This document shows, piece after piece, positions 1-9,167 of a stretch of 53,458 nucleotides of DNA. Source of the stretch: Betaproteobacteria bacterium (GTDB lineage: Bacteria; Pseudomonadota; Gammaproteobacteria; Burkholderiales; SG8-39); the NCBI GenBank assembly GCA_009693435.1, contig SHXF01000017.1, positions 1 to 53,458 of the forward strand. Direction: 5' to 3'. A program made the position numbers and the translations under genes. The notes beneath the pieces were generated by a model, which was not told where the DNA came from, did no database searches, and saw nothing but the letters and a program-made list of their open reading frames with translations. The first letter of the stretch is position 1, and every line of letters begins with the position of its first letter.

Positions 1-45
1 CGGGCTCGCCTCCAGTCGCCCTACGGGCTCCCTCCGGCGAGCCCG
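1..45. repeat. REP-like nested palindrome
   Basis: The outer arms CGGGCTCGCC (1-10) and GGCGAGCCCG (36-45) are perfect inverted copies. Between them lies a smaller hairpin, GCCC-TAC-GGGC, at 18-28. This could be a repetitive extragenic palindrome, a terminator of a gene left of the window, or a recombination scar. It sits just upstream of the point where the following sigma-factor gene loses homology to its family. Confidence 0.45.
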
Positions 46-119
46 GCGCAACCCCTTTACCTTTCGATTCGTTCCGCATTCCTCAACTCCTTTTTCAGAC
101 ACGATTTAACCCCAAATTC

Positions 120-644
120 GTGTCCAGAAAAATCGGGGGCGGCTCACAACTACGCGACCCAAGCGCAGCCGAAGATGTAACTCAGGATGCGCTGCTGGCG
201 GCGTTGCAGGGCGCCGACCGCTTTGCCGGACAGTCTTCGGTGAAAACCTGGCTGATCGGCATTCTCAAGCACAAGATCATCGACCACATCCGCCGCCGCG
301 CCCGCGAGCAACCGATGGAGTTGCCCGCGGAAGAATGCCGCAGCGACGACCTGGACGCGTTCTTCGAGGACAACGGCCATTTCCTGGATCCACCCCGTGA
401 ATGGGACGACCCGGAAGCGGCGCTGGAACAGCGCCGCTTCTTTGACACGCTGGAGCGCTGCCTGCAGGCGCTGCCCAAGGTAACGGCCCGTGTATTTGTC
501 ATGCGCGAGGTCATGGGAGTGGAAACCGCCGAAATTTGTAAGGAATTGACGATTTCGCCGTCCAATTGCTGGGTGATGTTGTATCGGGCACGGATGAGTC
601 TTCGTGCCTGCCTTGAAAAAAACTGGTTCGCGCCGTCCAACTGA
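120..644 (+). CDS. ECF-type sigma-70 factor, N-terminus replaced
   Basis: This encodes an RNA polymerase sigma factor of the ECF/RpoE type. From about residue 11 the family sequence is clear: LRDPSAAEDVTQDALLAAL and the TWLIGILKHKIIDHIRR helix (region 2), then LPKVTARVFVMREVMG and an HTH-like stretch (region 4). Relatives carry a further 20-30 residues of region 2.1 before LRDP. Here that is replaced by MSRKIGGGSQ, which does not look like sigma factor. The only nearby start is GTG at 120. The frame is open without a stop to the left edge of the window, but its translation there is not sigma-like either. The gene may therefore be 5'-truncated, rearranged or misassembled. The zinc-finger gene begins 8 bp after the stop and is the likely partner. 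Function of this copy is uncertain. Confidence 0.75.
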   Translation: MSRKIGGGSQLRDPSAAEDVTQDALLAALQGADRFAGQSSVKTWLIGILKHKIIDHIRRRAREQPMELPAEECRSDDLDAFFEDNGHFLDPPREWDDPEAALEQRRFFDTLERCLQALPKVTARVFVMREVMGVETAEICKELTISPSNCWVMLYRARMSLRACLEKNWFAPSN

Positions 645-652
645 AGTGACCT

Positions 653-853
653 ATGCTCAGACTTTCGTGCAATCAGGCAAGTCGATTATTGTCGGACCGG
701 CAGGACCGGGAACTGGCACGGGGGGAACGATTCGCGCTCGGCATGCATCTGTTCATCTGCAAGGCTTGCACGAATTTCGACCGGCAAATCGGCTTTCTGC
801 GCCGCGCCCTCCACTCCTGGCCCGGGCCCGATGACGAGTCCTCAAAGCGCTGA
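653..853 (+). CDS. Small zinc-finger (zf-HC2-like) putative anti-sigma protein
   Basis: A 66-residue soluble protein with Cys6 near the start and the pattern HLFICKACTNF, giving H-x3-C-x2-C. This is the zinc-binding arrangement of ZAS-type anti-sigma domains. There is no membrane segment, so it would act in the cytoplasm. It lies 8 bp after the sigma-factor gene, as in many sigma/anti-sigma operons of Betaproteobacteria, and probably binds that sigma factor. The function is inferred from the motif and position only. Confidence 0.65.
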   Translation: MLRLSCNQASRLLSDRQDRELARGERFALGMHLFICKACTNFDRQIGFLRRALHSWPGPDDESSKR

Positions 854-916
854 TCCGCCGATCTGCCGCAACACCCGGTCCGCTGCACGCGCGGGTGCGC
901 GGGTAACTGCACCGGC

Positions 917-2254
917 TTACAGCACGTAGCGGGCGAGGTCCTCGCTCTTCGCCAGTTCGGCCAGACGCTCGTCGACGTAGGCTGCGTCGATGAAAATCGT
1001 TCCCTTGTTGTGCTTGCCCGCGTCGAAGGAAATTTCTTCGAGCAACTTCTCCATGACTGTATAAAGTCTGCGGGCTCCGATGTTTTCGGTTTTCTCATTC
1101 ACCGAAAATGCGATTTCGGCGAGCCGGCGGATTCCCTCGCCGGAAAACTGGATCTCCACCCCTTCGGTTTTCAGCAGCGCCTGGTACTGACGGGTCAGAC
1201 ACGCGTCGGTGTTGGTCAGGATCTGCTCGAAGTCGGAGACCGACAGTGAATCGAGCTCGACGCGGATCGGGAATCGTCCCTGCAACTCGGGAATCAGGTC
1301 GGACGGTTTGGCGAAATGGAAAGCCCCGCTGGCGATGAACAGAATGTGGTCGGTGCGCACCATTCCGTATTTCGTTGTAACCGTCGTACCTTCGACAAGC
1401 GGCAGCAGGTCCCGCTGAACACCCTGGCGCGAAACATCGGCGCCTGCCATTTCACTGCGGCTGGCAATCTTGTCGATCTCGTCCAGAAACACGATACCGT
1501 TCTGTTCCACGTTTTCCAGGGCGCGGGTCTTCAGGTCGTCGTCGCCGACCAGCCGTCCCGCTTCCTCCTCCGTGAGCAGCTTCATTGCCTCACGGATTTT
1601 CAGCTTGCGCAGCTTCTTTCTTCCCCCGGAAAGATTCTGGAACATCCCCTGGATTTGCTGCGTCAGTTCTTCCATCCCGGGCGGCGCGAGTATCTCCATC
1701 TGACCTTGTTCGGCAGACACCTCCAGTTCCACTTCGCGCTCATCGAGTTCGCCTTCGCGAAGTTTCTTGCGGAATTTCTGTCGCGTCGCGGAATCTTCGC
1801 CTCGCTCCGAACCCGAAACGGATCCAGCGTCCCGTGCCGCCGGCAAGAGCACATTCAGGATGCGCTCCTCCGCGGCATCGACTGCGCGCTGATTCACTTT
1901 CTTCATCGCAGCCTCACGCGTGTCCTTGATGCTTATCTCGGCGAGGTCGCGAATGATGGTGTCGACATCCCGGCCCACATAGCCAACCTCGGTGAATTTC
2001 GTGGCCTCAACCTTGATGAACGGCGCATCGGCGAGCCTGGCAAGGCGCCTGGCAATCTCGGTTTTGCCCACGCCCGTCGGACCGATCATCAGAATATTCT
2101 TGGGCGTAATCTCCTGCCGAAGGGGTTCGGCGACCTGCTGCCGCCTCCAGCGATTACGCAGCGCGATCGCGACCGCGCGTTTCGCTTTCTGCTGGCCGAT
2201 TATGTGTTTGTCCAGCTCGTGAACGATTTCCTGCGGCGTCATATGGGACTTCAT
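917..2254 (-). CDS. hslU: HslU, ATPase subunit of the HslVU protease
   Basis: This AAA+ unfoldase feeds substrates to the HslV peptidase in the cytoplasm. The Walker A motif [15 protein letters not shown] is near residue 60. An acidic intermediate (I) domain of about 120 residues follows, then Walker [12 protein letters not shown] and the sensor/C-terminal domain ending ARYVL, a typical HslU tail that inserts into HslV. The ATG at 2254 ([11 protein letters not shown]) is preferred because AGGGAA lies 8 nt upstream; it gives 445 residues, close to the usual 443. The frame stays open to 2344. It lies downstream of hslV with a gap of about 210 bp. Its 3' end converges on the sigma/zinc-finger pair. 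Confidence 0.97.
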   Translation of the reverse strand: MKSHMTPQEIVHELDKHIIGQQKAKRAVAIALRNRWRRQQVAEPLRQEITPKNILMIGPTGVGKTEIARRLARLADAPFIKVEATKFTEVGYVGRDVDTIIRDLAEISIKDTREAAMKKVNQRAVDAAEERILNVLLPAARDAGSVSGSERGEDSATRQKFRKKLREGELDEREVELEVSAEQGQMEILAPPGMEELTQQIQGMFQNLSGGRKKLRKLKIREAMKLLTEEEAGRLVGDDDLKTRALENVEQNGIVFLDEIDKIASRSEMAGADVSRQGVQRDLLPLVEGTTVTTKYGMVRTDHILFIASGAFHFAKPSDLIPELQGRFPIRVELDSLSVSDFEQILTNTDACLTRQYQALLKTEGVEIQFSGEGIRRLAEIAFSVNEKTENIGARRLYTVMEKLLEEISFDAGKHNKGTIFIDAAYVDERLAELAKSEDLARYVL

Positions 2255-2467
2255 GCGGTCATTTCCCTGGCGAAGAACTGGACAAGTATGAGTTGTGTCG
2301 CAAGATGGCGCAGCCGGCCAGGTTGAAAAATGCGGCGAACACAAACTGATTCAAGGGTTTGTAACGCCAGCGCTCGCGACAGCGTACGCGGTTGCTACGT
2401 GATCAGCGCTTCCCTTGATCATTGGCGGGCGCCAATGACAGCACGAGGCGTGCCCCACTGAGACGCG

Positions 2468-3010
2468 TCAACTCCTGCCGAGCACCTCGACCACTATGTT
2501 CTGATTGGTGTAAATGCAGAGGTCTCCCGCAATCGCCAGGGATTTGCGCACGACCTGTTCCGGATCGAGCGAGGTATTTTCCAGCAACGCTCGCGCAGCG
2601 GATTGCGCATACGCACCGCCTGAACCGATCGCGAGCAGCCCGTGTTCCGGCTCCAGCACGTCTCCCGTCCCGGTGATCACCAGGGAGATTTCGCGATCTG
2701 CCACCGCCAGCATCGCCTCAAGGCGCCGCAATATCCGGTCAGTGCGCCAGTCCTTTGCAAGTTCGACCGCCGAGCGCAGCAAATTGCCCTGGTGTTTTTC
2801 GAGTTTTGCCTCGAACCGCTCAAACAGCGTGAATGCATCCGCAGTACCGCCGGCGAACCCGGCAAGTATCCGGTCCTGGTAGAGTCGCCGCACCTTGCGT
2901 GCACTCGCCTTGATGACAATGTGCCCCAACGTCACCTGGCCGTCGCCGCCCAATGCCACGACACCGTCGCGCCGCGCCGACAAAATGGTGGTGCCGTGAA
3001 ATTGCTCCAT
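2468..3010 (-). CDS. hslV: HslV, proteolytic subunit of the HslVU protease
   Basis: This is the N-terminal-threonine peptidase of the bacterial proteasome-like HslVU complex. A short propeptide (MEQFHG) precedes TTILSARR, so Thr7 becomes the catalytic Thr1 after processing. The [18 protein letters not shown] stretch and the C-terminal INQN-like segment YTNQNIVVE are typical. The length of 180 residues is normal for the family. It is transcribed leftward ahead of hslU. The 235 bp upstream (3011-3245), between it and dksA, hold no other recognisable gene and probably contain its promoter. Confidence 0.97.
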   Translation of the reverse strand: MEQFHGTTILSARRDGVVALGGDGQVTLGHIVIKASARKVRRLYQDRILAGFAGGTADAFTLFERFEAKLEKHQGNLLRSAVELAKDWRTDRILRRLEAMLAVADREISLVITGTGDVLEPEHGLLAIGSGGAYAQSAARALLENTSLDPEQVVRKSLAIAGDLCIYTNQNIVVEVLGRS

Positions 3011-3245
3011 GTGATTCCGCTTATGACGGTGTGTCCGGAGACTGACGTCAGAACTCGTTCCCGACGCTCGCTCGTAATGGGATTGCGGTTATACGTTCCC
3101 TCGACGCCCAAAAGTGAACTCGGCGCAATGACTGCTCAGATGCACCCCCAAAGCAGCCTTGGGGCGTTCACGCGCAGCCGGGGAATCGCTGCTTACCCAA
3201 CTGCCTGCGCGACTGGCGGAGCCGGAGCCGATCCAACGCGACAAT

Positions 3246-3719
3246 TCAATCGCCGTAGAGCTTCTGCTTCAATTCGCGACGACCTTGCGCCTCTATGGTC
3301 AGGGTCGCGGTCGGGCGCGCCAGCAGCCTCGGGATGCCGATCGCTTCCCCGGTCTCCTCGCAGTAGCCGTAAGTGCCGTCCGCGATGCGGGTCAGCGCCT
3401 GCTCGATCTTCTTGAGCAGCTTTCGCTCGCGATCGCGCGCGCGCAGTTCCAGTGCGTGCTCCTCCTCGATGGTCGCCTGATCGGCCGGATCGGACTCCAT
3501 TTCGTGCTCGCGCAAGTGTTCCGATGTGTTGCCGGCGTTCTCCAGCAGTTCACTCTGCATGCCGCGCAGCCGCACCCGGAAAAACTCGAGCTGTTCCGGC
3601 TTCATGTAATGCGATGCCGGCGCACGCTTGATTTCGGCCTCGGTCAGTCCGCTTTTCTTTTCGGTCTTGTGGCCGGCCTTGGCGGCCTCATCAACCTTCA
3701 CTGTATTTCTACCAGACAT
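3246..3719 (-). CDS. dksA: DksA/TraR-type regulator with degenerate zinc finger
   Basis: This RNA polymerase secondary-channel regulator acts with ppGpp. The coiled coil carries the tip motif DPADQA (DxxDxA), needed for activity in DksA. The C-terminal globular segment reads [12 protein letters not shown]...[11 protein letters not shown]: only one of the four zinc-binding cysteines of E. coli DksA remains, so this is a zinc-independent form. Start ATG 3719 (MSGRNT) has AAGGGG 9 nt upstream and gives 157 residues; the frame is open further to 3806. It overlaps the 3' end of the upstream GTPase gene by 22 bp, which suggests translational coupling. Confidence 0.92.
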   Translation of the reverse strand: MSGRNTVKVDEAAKAGHKTEKKSGLTEAEIKRAPASHYMKPEQLEFFRVRLRGMQSELLENAGNTSEHLREHEMESDPADQATIEEEHALELRARDRERKLLKKIEQALTRIADGTYGYCEETGEAIGIPRLLARPTATLTIEAQGRRELKQKLYGD

Positions 3720-4690
3720 TGTTCCAACCCCTTGATAAACAGATCCTGCGGCAGATTGCGACCGATAAATACCATCGTGCTGGTGCGTTTTTCGTCCTCG
3801 TTCCACAGGCGTCCGAGGTCGCCGCCCATCAACATGTGCACTCCCTGAAAGACTACGCGATTGGGATTGTCGCGAAGATACAAGACCCCTTTGTAACGCA
3901 GCATGTTCTGACCGTGAACTTGTATCAGACCGGACAGAAACTCCTCCAGTTTCACACCGTCGAACGGACGATCCGCACGAAACACGAAAGAGCTTACATG
4001 TTCATCGTGGTCGTGATGATCCTTTTCGAGAAATCCGGGGTCAATCTCGAGTACCGCGTTGAGGTTGAAGCCCCGGATATCAAGGATTTCCTCTATCGGC
4101 GCGTTGCCAAAATGCACGTTGCGGATAGGCGCGCGCGGATTCATGCGGATCAACCGCTGGCGCAGGCTCTCCTGATCTTCGTCGCTCACCAGATCGGTTT
4201 TTGACAACAGGATGCGGTCTGCAAAACCCACCTGTTCCTGAGCTTCCCGAAATTCGTCCAATTGCATGGGTGCGTGCTTTGCGTCCACCAGGGTAAGAAC
4301 GCTGTCCAGCAAATAGTAATTGCCGATTTCTTCATCCATGAAGAATGTCTGCGCCACCGGACCGGGATCGGCCATACCGGTGGTCTCGATCACCACCCGG
4401 TCAAACTTCAACTGACCCGAGTCGCGCTTGACCCTCAGTTCTCCGAGGATTCGAACCAGATCCCCCCGGACAGTGCAGCAGATGCAGCCATTGTTCATTT
4501 CCACGATCTGCTCGTTGGCGTCATTGACCAGGATCTCGTTATCGACCCCGGCCTCGCCGAATTCATTTTCGATCACGGCAATACGATGACCGTGCTGTTC
4601 CTTGAGAACACGGTTGAGCAGTGTCGTTTTTCCACTGCCAAGGAAGCCGGTGAGTATAGTGACCGGCACCAAGGGTTCCTGTTGTGACAT
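3698..4690 (-). CDS. COG0523 / CobW-family metal GTPase
   Basis: A 330-residue G3E GTPase of the CobW/YjiA/ZNG1 group. The P-loop [10 protein letters not shown] is near residue 20, followed by the family signature [12 protein letters not shown] (CxCC metal site), [13 protein letters not shown] (G4) and a histidine/aspartate-rich run DHHDHDEH. The C-terminal CobW_C domain ends before the stop. Start ATG 4690 (MSQQEP) has AGGAGA 6 nt upstream; the frame extends upstream to 4816 without support. Such GTPases deliver metals, often zinc, to client proteins. The overlap with a Cys-poor DksA recalls zinc-starvation loci, but a Zur site could not be identified by eye. Confidence 0.9.
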   Translation of the reverse strand: MSQQEPLVPVTILTGFLGSGKTTLLNRVLKEQHGHRIAVIENEFGEAGVDNEILVNDANEQIVEMNNGCICCTVRGDLVRILGELRVKRDSGQLKFDRVVIETTGMADPGPVAQTFFMDEEIGNYYLLDSVLTLVDAKHAPMQLDEFREAQEQVGFADRILLSKTDLVSDEDQESLRQRLIRMNPRAPIRNVHFGNAPIEEILDIRGFNLNAVLEIDPGFLEKDHHDHDEHVSSFVFRADRPFDGVKLEEFLSGLIQVHGQNMLRYKGVLYLRDNPNRVVFQGVHMLMGGDLGRLWNEDEKRTSTMVFIGRNLPQDLFIKGLEQCLVEIQ

Positions 4691-4800
4691 GTTGTCTCCT
4701 GACCCACCCTCCAAATCGGATGGGGCGCAGAGTGTACCGGCCATGACCAGTCGCCGCAACCTTCGCGCGATAATGCCTTCCGTCCGATCCAGGCCGGATT

Positions 4801-4827
4801 TAACAATGCGAGACATAACAATGCGAG
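4801..4827. repeat. Tandem 12-bp duplication, 15-bp period
   Basis: TAACAATGCGAG occurs at 4801-4812 and again at 4816-4827. It lies in the roughly 200-bp divergent region between the metal GTPase and the FecR-domain gene. It could be a paired regulator site or a slippage product like the other 12-15 bp arrays in this window. Confidence 0.6.
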
Positions 4828-4889
4828 CGTCTCGTGTAATGGATCAGTGCCTGCTACGACCAACACGAAACAATATTAAGGCCTCTTTC

Positions 4890-5570
4890 ATGACCAATGA
4901 TTCCCGCTTTTGCTGCGGCCAGCACGGGCGCAGGGTTTTTCTTTCAAGGGCACTGGCAGGCGGCGCCGCGGCCTCGGCCGGCTTGTTGCTGCCGTTGATG
5001 GCGGCGGCACAGAGCGGGCAGCAGGTGCGCAATCTGAGGGGATCGGTCCGGATAAACGGGCAGCCCGCAACCCAGGCATCGGCCGTGCGTCCGGGTGACC
5101 TTGTTTCCACTGGCGGCGACGGCTATATCGAGTTCGTAGCCGGCCGCGACGCCTTCATGCTGCGCAGCATGGGCGAAATGCGGCTGGAGCCGGGGACGAC
5201 AGGCGGCTTGGTCGGCGGCTTGCGCCTGTTGACGGGCGCCCTGGCTGGCGTATTCAACAGCGGCACGCCGCGATCGATCTACGCGCCCAACGTGACCATC
5301 GGAATCCGCGGAACGGGCATCTACCTGGAGGCGCGCGCCGAGGCTACCTACGCATGCGCCTGTTACGGAGCGGTGCAGCTGGTATCGACGGCCAACAGCC
5401 GGGACAGGTCGCTGGTCGAGGGTCAGCGCCACCACGCGCATCTGGTTTTGAACCAGCCGAGGGACGGCAGCCGCCTGGTTACGGCGCCGCAGGAAAACCA
5501 CACTGACGAGGACATGGACAGGCTGGAGCAGTTGGTAGGGCGGCGCGCCCCCCTGGGGCAGGCGCGCTAA
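4890..5570 (+). CDS. FecR-domain protein with Tat-type signal
   Basis: A 226-residue exported protein. The start ATG 4890 (MTNDSRF) precedes a twin-arginine-like signal, GRRVFLSRALAGG, a hydrophobic Ala-rich stretch and AAAQSG, a plausible cleavage site near residue 37. The mature part carries a FecR-like fold: VRNLRGSVRINGQ, RPGDLVSTGGDGYIEFV, IYAPNVTIGIRGTGIYLE. There is no N-terminal anti-sigma domain and no TonB receptor nearby, so it is not a classical iron-citrate regulator. It is more likely a periplasmic FecR-domain protein of unknown role. The frame is open upstream to 4602, but that part overlaps the divergent GTPase gene. Confidence 0.8.
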   Translation: MTNDSRFCCGQHGRRVFLSRALAGGAAASAGLLLPLMAAAQSGQQVRNLRGSVRINGQPATQASAVRPGDLVSTGGDGYIEFVAGRDAFMLRSMGEMRLEPGTTGGLVGGLRLLTGALAGVFNSGTPRSIYAPNVTIGIRGTGIYLEARAEATYACACYGAVQLVSTANSRDRSLVEGQRHHAHLVLNQPRDGSRLVTAPQENHTDEDMDRLEQLVGRRAPLGQAR

Positions 5571-5619
5571 TACCGAAATACGCGGTGAATCAAACCGCCA
5601 AGCGGTAGCAGCATGGGCG

Positions 5620-6810
5620 CTAGTCAATCTTCAGGAGCAGTCCCTTCAGGTATTCGCCCTCCGGGAATTCAAGCCTGACCGGATGGTCTTCCGCGGCCGA
5701 GAACCGTCCGATCACGGTGGCGGTAGCCCCGGCGTCCGCAGCCGCGCCGGCGACAATTTTCTGAAAAAGTTCCGCCGGAACGCCGCTCGAGCAGGAGAAC
5801 GTGGCCAGGATGCCGCCAGGCCGGAGAAGCTTGAGGGCACTCAGGTTTATGTCCTTGTAGCCGCGCGACGCGCGCTCTGCGTCCTTCGAGGTTGGCGCGA
5901 ATTTTGGCGGATCCAGCACGATAAGATCGAATCGCCGCGATTCGTCGCGCAACTGGCGCAGGTATCGGAATACGTCCGCTTCAACCCATTCGGCATTGCG
6001 GCCTGCCATATCGTTCAGCGCCGCATTCGCCTTGGCCAGTTGCAGGGCTGGCGCGGAACTGTCGACCGATGTAACGTGGCGCGCGCCGCTGAAAAGTGCC
6101 GAAAGGCTGAATCCGCCTGAATAGCAAAAACAATTGAGTACGTCGCGGTCGCGGGCGAGTGACCCGACGCGCTGGCGGTTGTCGCGCTGATCCAGGTAAA
6201 AACCGGTCTTCTGCCCGCCGGCAATGTCGACCGAGTAGCGCAAGCCATGCTCTTTGATTTGTACCGCACCGACGGGCATGGATCCGTGGACAACGCCGGT
6301 CCGGGCGGGCAATCCTTCGAGTTCACGCACATCGGCGTCCGAGCGTTCGTAGATTGAGTCACACCCACCAAGTTCACCGAGTAGTTCCAGCCAGGTATCG
6401 CGCCAGCGTTCCGCGCCGGCTGACAGGATCTGCACAACAAGTGTGCCAGCGTAGAAATCGACTATCAGCCCGGGCAGGCGATCACCCTCGCCATTCACCA
6501 GGCGCCACGCGTCCGAATCGCCTGTCGCCCGGAGCGATGCGCGTTTTGCCAGGGCAAGCGCGAGCCGCGCGCGAAACAATGCCGGTCCCGGCGGCTCATC
6601 CGGATCGAAGGTCCAGACACGGGCGCGAATCTGCGAATGCGGGCTGTAGGCCGCCCAGGCGAGAAATCTGCCGTCCGACGCGCACACCTGCACGTTGTCA
6701 CCCACGCCCGGGGTTCCCCGCAGCACGTCAACCGCGCCCGAGAACACCCAGGGATGCCGGCGCTCCAACGAACGCTCGCGGCCTGATTTCAAGATGAGTT
6801 TGTTGTTCAA
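5620..6810 (-). CDS. rlmI: RlmI-like 23S rRNA (cytosine-5) methyltransferase
   Basis: A SAM-dependent rRNA methyltransferase related to RlmI (m5C1962 of 23S rRNA). The N-terminal PUA domain begins LKSGRERSLERRHPWVFSGA. A central domain precedes the Rossmann methyltransferase part with VLNCFCYSGGFSLSAL, the DPPKFAPT catalytic-loop motif and LLRPGGILATFSCS. The length of 396 residues fits the family. The start is TTG at 6810, overlapping the stop of the 3D-domain gene by 4 bp (TTGA). It is the last gene of the overlapping leftward operon that begins with the lpxL pair, and converges on the FecR-domain gene. Confidence 0.93.
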   Translation of the reverse strand: MNNKLILKSGRERSLERRHPWVFSGAVDVLRGTPGVGDNVQVCASDGRFLAWAAYSPHSQIRARVWTFDPDEPPGPALFRARLALALAKRASLRATGDSDAWRLVNGEGDRLPGLIVDFYAGTLVVQILSAGAERWRDTWLELLGELGGCDSIYERSDADVRELEGLPARTGVVHGSMPVGAVQIKEHGLRYSVDIAGGQKTGFYLDQRDNRQRVGSLARDRDVLNCFCYSGGFSLSALFSGARHVTSVDSSAPALQLAKANAALNDMAGRNAEWVEADVFRYLRQLRDESRRFDLIVLDPPKFAPTSKDAERASRGYKDINLSALKLLRPGGILATFSCSSGVPAELFQKIVAGAAADAGATATVIGRFSAAEDHPVRLEFPEGEYLKGLLLKID

Positions 6811-7577
6811 GGCAGCCTGTGGGCGCGCTCGAGCGCCGCGACAATGGCCGGATCAGCAATGATTTGCGCCTGGACTCTTTCGGCAGCCGCGGTCGTGGAT
6901 TGCACGGGTGGTGGATTGGTCGGCGCCGCACTGCCGCGCAAGCCTGCGAACCAGGCAACATGATCCGCCCTGATATTGTCACTGACATCGGCGGCAAACA
7001 CGTAGCCATCGTGCAGGACATCCCTCGAAACACGCGTACTGCGCAACGCGGGAATGTAGAGTGCGGTCCCGGTCTCAATGAAGCCCGGGTCGGTGGCGAT
7101 GGTCCTTCCGGGGACCAGCCGCAGACCGTGAACCCCAAGACCGAATCTTGTGTCGGCGCGAGCGAACCGCGATCGTCCGAGCGCATCGGCCGAAACCGGA
7201 TGTCGCCGCGCGAACCGGCTGAATACCCGCTTGCAGTTGGCCTGACGCTCCCGACCGGTGCCGGTGACGCTGTAAGTGGCGCCGCCGATGATGACCGCCC
7301 CTTCCATCGCAGCATCGCAGAACTGCACTTCCGCGAGCCGGGGGCCGAGTGCGCGTCCGTGCGCATCGAGCAGCGGAATCGCCGCATCCCGATCCGGGAT
7401 CAATTCCATGGCAAAGTAAGGACTGATGCGCACACTCCGCGTGGCGCCGAGTTGACGCGGTGCGGGTGGAGGCAGATTGAACCGATCGATCGGATCCGCA
7501 AGGTCCGTCCCGCGAGCCGGGAAACAACACACAATGGCGAGAAATGCCGCTACGCAAGCAACCCTGCCCGCGTTCAT
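6807..7577 (-). CDS. Exported 3D-domain protein
   Basis: A 256-residue secreted or periplasmic protein with an N-terminal signal peptide (ACVAAFLAIVCCFPARG). The C-terminal half resembles the 3D (three-Asp) domain of MltA and related cell-wall proteins: GLGVHGLRLVPGRTIATDP, then VFAADVSDNIRADHVAWF with conserved acidic residues. A peptidoglycan-related role is likely, but no lytic activity can be asserted because the MltA N-terminal domain is absent. It overlaps xerC upstream and rlmI downstream by 4 bp each. Confidence 0.72.
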   Translation of the reverse strand: MNAGRVACVAAFLAIVCCFPARGTDLADPIDRFNLPPPAPRQLGATRSVRISPYFAMELIPDRDAAIPLLDAHGRALGPRLAEVQFCDAAMEGAVIIGGATYSVTGTGRERQANCKRVFSRFARRHPVSADALGRSRFARADTRFGLGVHGLRLVPGRTIATDPGFIETGTALYIPALRSTRVSRDVLHDGYVFAADVSDNIRADHVAWFAGLRGSAAPTNPPPVQSTTAAAERVQAQIIADPAIVAALERAHRLP

Positions 7578-8509
7578 TGTGGCGATTCAGGTTTTTTCCG
7601 TGCCCGCGGATGTGCCTGATCGTAGGCCTTGGCGAGGTGCTGAAAATCGAGGTGCGTGTACACCTGCGTCGTCGAAATACTGGCGTGACCGAGCAATTCC
7701 TGCACCGCGCGCAGGTCTCCGGATGACTGGAGCAGGTGCGTAGCGAAAGAGTGACGAAGCATGTGCGGATGCACATGAACGCCGAGACCAGCCTGACGGG
7801 CCCAGCGTGCGAGTTGTTGGCGGACCACGCCGCCACTGATGCGACGGCCGTGCGCGCCGACAAACAGCGCTTCGCATCCGGGTCTTGCGATGGCATGGCG
7901 CGTCGCCAGCCATGCACTCAGCGCGTCACGTGCCTTGACGCCTACCGGTATTCGGCGTGTTTTCGACCCTTTGCCGACCACCGTAACCTCCGCCTCGCGC
8001 AGCATGTCTTGTGCCGCCACCTCGTTCAGTCCAACCAGCTCCGCGAGACGCAATCCGGACGAATAGGACAGCTCGAACATCGCTTTGTCGCGGGCCGCCA
8101 ATGCGCCCTGCGCCGCGTGATCCAGCAATTGCGACGCCGCATCGGGGGAAAGGGCTTTCGGCAAGGGGCGCGGACTTTTCGGCGGGCGCAACCCGATGCA
8201 GGGGTTATTCGTGAAACCGTGGTATCGCGCCAGCCAGCCAAAAAAACTGCGCCAGCCAGACAACATGTGGGCGATGGTCCGGCCGGACAATCCACGCGCG
8301 TGCAATTGCGCCACCGACCGCCGGATATGCTGCACCTGCATCGACGCAAGTTCGGTATCGCGGTTTTGGGTGAACAATTCTTCCACGCTGCGGCGGTAAT
8401 TGAGGACCGTTCCGGCGGCAAGCCGCCGCTGGTACGAGACGTGCTCGATGAAACCGGCCAGCAAATCGCTGCGGGAATCGGCGCCTGCGCTCGGTCCCGC
8501 GGAACTCAT
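7574..8509 (-). CDS. xerC: XerC, tyrosine recombinase for chromosome dimer resolution
   Basis: A 311-residue integrase-family recombinase that acts with XerD at dif. The N-terminal SAM-like core-binding domain (LLAGFIEHVSYQRRLAAGT) precedes the catalytic domain with SYSSGLRLAELVGL (Arg I), HMLRHSFATHLL (HxxR), LLGHASISTTQVYTH and the Tyr nucleophile. The start ATG 8509 (MSSAGPS) follows the DUF484 stop by one base; the frame stays open far upstream but overlaps DUF484. The DUF484-xerC pair is a standard proteobacterial arrangement, here inside the dapF operon. The stop overlaps the next start by 4 bp (ATGA). Confidence 0.96.
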   Translation of the reverse strand: MSSAGPSAGADSRSDLLAGFIEHVSYQRRLAAGTVLNYRRSVEELFTQNRDTELASMQVQHIRRSVAQLHARGLSGRTIAHMLSGWRSFFGWLARYHGFTNNPCIGLRPPKSPRPLPKALSPDAASQLLDHAAQGALAARDKAMFELSYSSGLRLAELVGLNEVAAQDMLREAEVTVVGKGSKTRRIPVGVKARDALSAWLATRHAIARPGCEALFVGAHGRRISGGVVRQQLARWARQAGLGVHVHPHMLRHSFATHLLQSSGDLRAVQELLGHASISTTQVYTHLDFQHLAKAYDQAHPRARKKPESPQ

Positions 8510-8510
8510 G

Positions 8511-9167
8511 TCAGATCCAGCGTGCAAGAGCGGCGCTGACCAGTTCCCCCAACCGGACAAGGTACACGGTGCCCATCTCCGGGTAAAACCGCAGCAGGTC
8601 CTCGCTGCCGAGCGCAAGCAATCCGAATGCATCGCACCCGCCCGTGCCGGTATCTGCCAGTGGCATGAATGAAACCGAACGAACGTGCGGCGCCGCCTCG
8701 CCGAACCACGAAGCGATCTCGATGTTTCCGCTGGGGCCGCAATAGGGTCGCGCGAGTCCCGCGGCATACCGCTTGACGTCCTCCGAAACGGCAGTGAATT
8801 CTTCCATCCCGAGCGCTCCACCGCGCCACAACCGCACCGTGGCGTACGGCACGGCGAAATCTTCCCGCAAGTTGTAAAACAGCACGGCGAGCATCGCGGC
8901 AAGATCCGCGGCCGGCAGCAGCGCAGCGCATAAGCGATGCATCTTGTTGCTGATCGCGTCATTTTCTTCGCCAAACTGGATCAACTCCGCCATCTTGGTT
9001 TCGAGGGCCCTGTTTTTCTCCCGCAACGCCAGCACCTGCCGGTCAGACAATGCGATCGCATGCCCGCCATGAGGATGCGGCACGGTGATCTGAGAGAGCA
9101 TCTCCGCATAATCCTCGAAGAAAATGGGGTTGTCCTTCAGGTATCGCGCTACTTCGTCAGCGTTCAT
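8511..9167 (-). CDS. DUF484 family protein
   Basis: A 218-residue cytoplasmic protein of the DUF484 family, which has a GAF-like fold and sits between dapF and xerC in many Proteobacteria. The N-terminal signature [19 protein letters not shown] and the coiled-coil-like stretch [19 protein letters not shown] are typical. No catalytic role is established for the family. It overlaps dapF by 11 bp and ends one base before xerC, so the three are probably co-translated. Confidence 0.9.
   Translation of the reverse strand: MNADEVARYLKDNPIFFEDYAEMLSQITVPHPHGGHAIALSDRQVLALREKNRALETKMAELIQFGEENDAISNKMHRLCAALLPAADLAAMLAVLFYNLREDFAVPYATVRLWRGGALGMEEFTAVSEDVKRYAAGLARPYCGPSGNIEIASWFGEAAPHVRSVSFMPLADTGTGGCDAFGLLALGSEDLLRFYPEMGTVYLVRLGELVSAALARWI

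Noticed and set aside
1316..2326. A 336-codon plus-strand frame opposite hslU
   Set aside because: It is the shadow of hslU; the translation shows no motifs.
4691..4889. Zur box upstream of the metal GTPase
   Set aside because: No clear A/T-rich palindrome of the Zur type could be found by eye; only the 12-bp direct duplication was seen.
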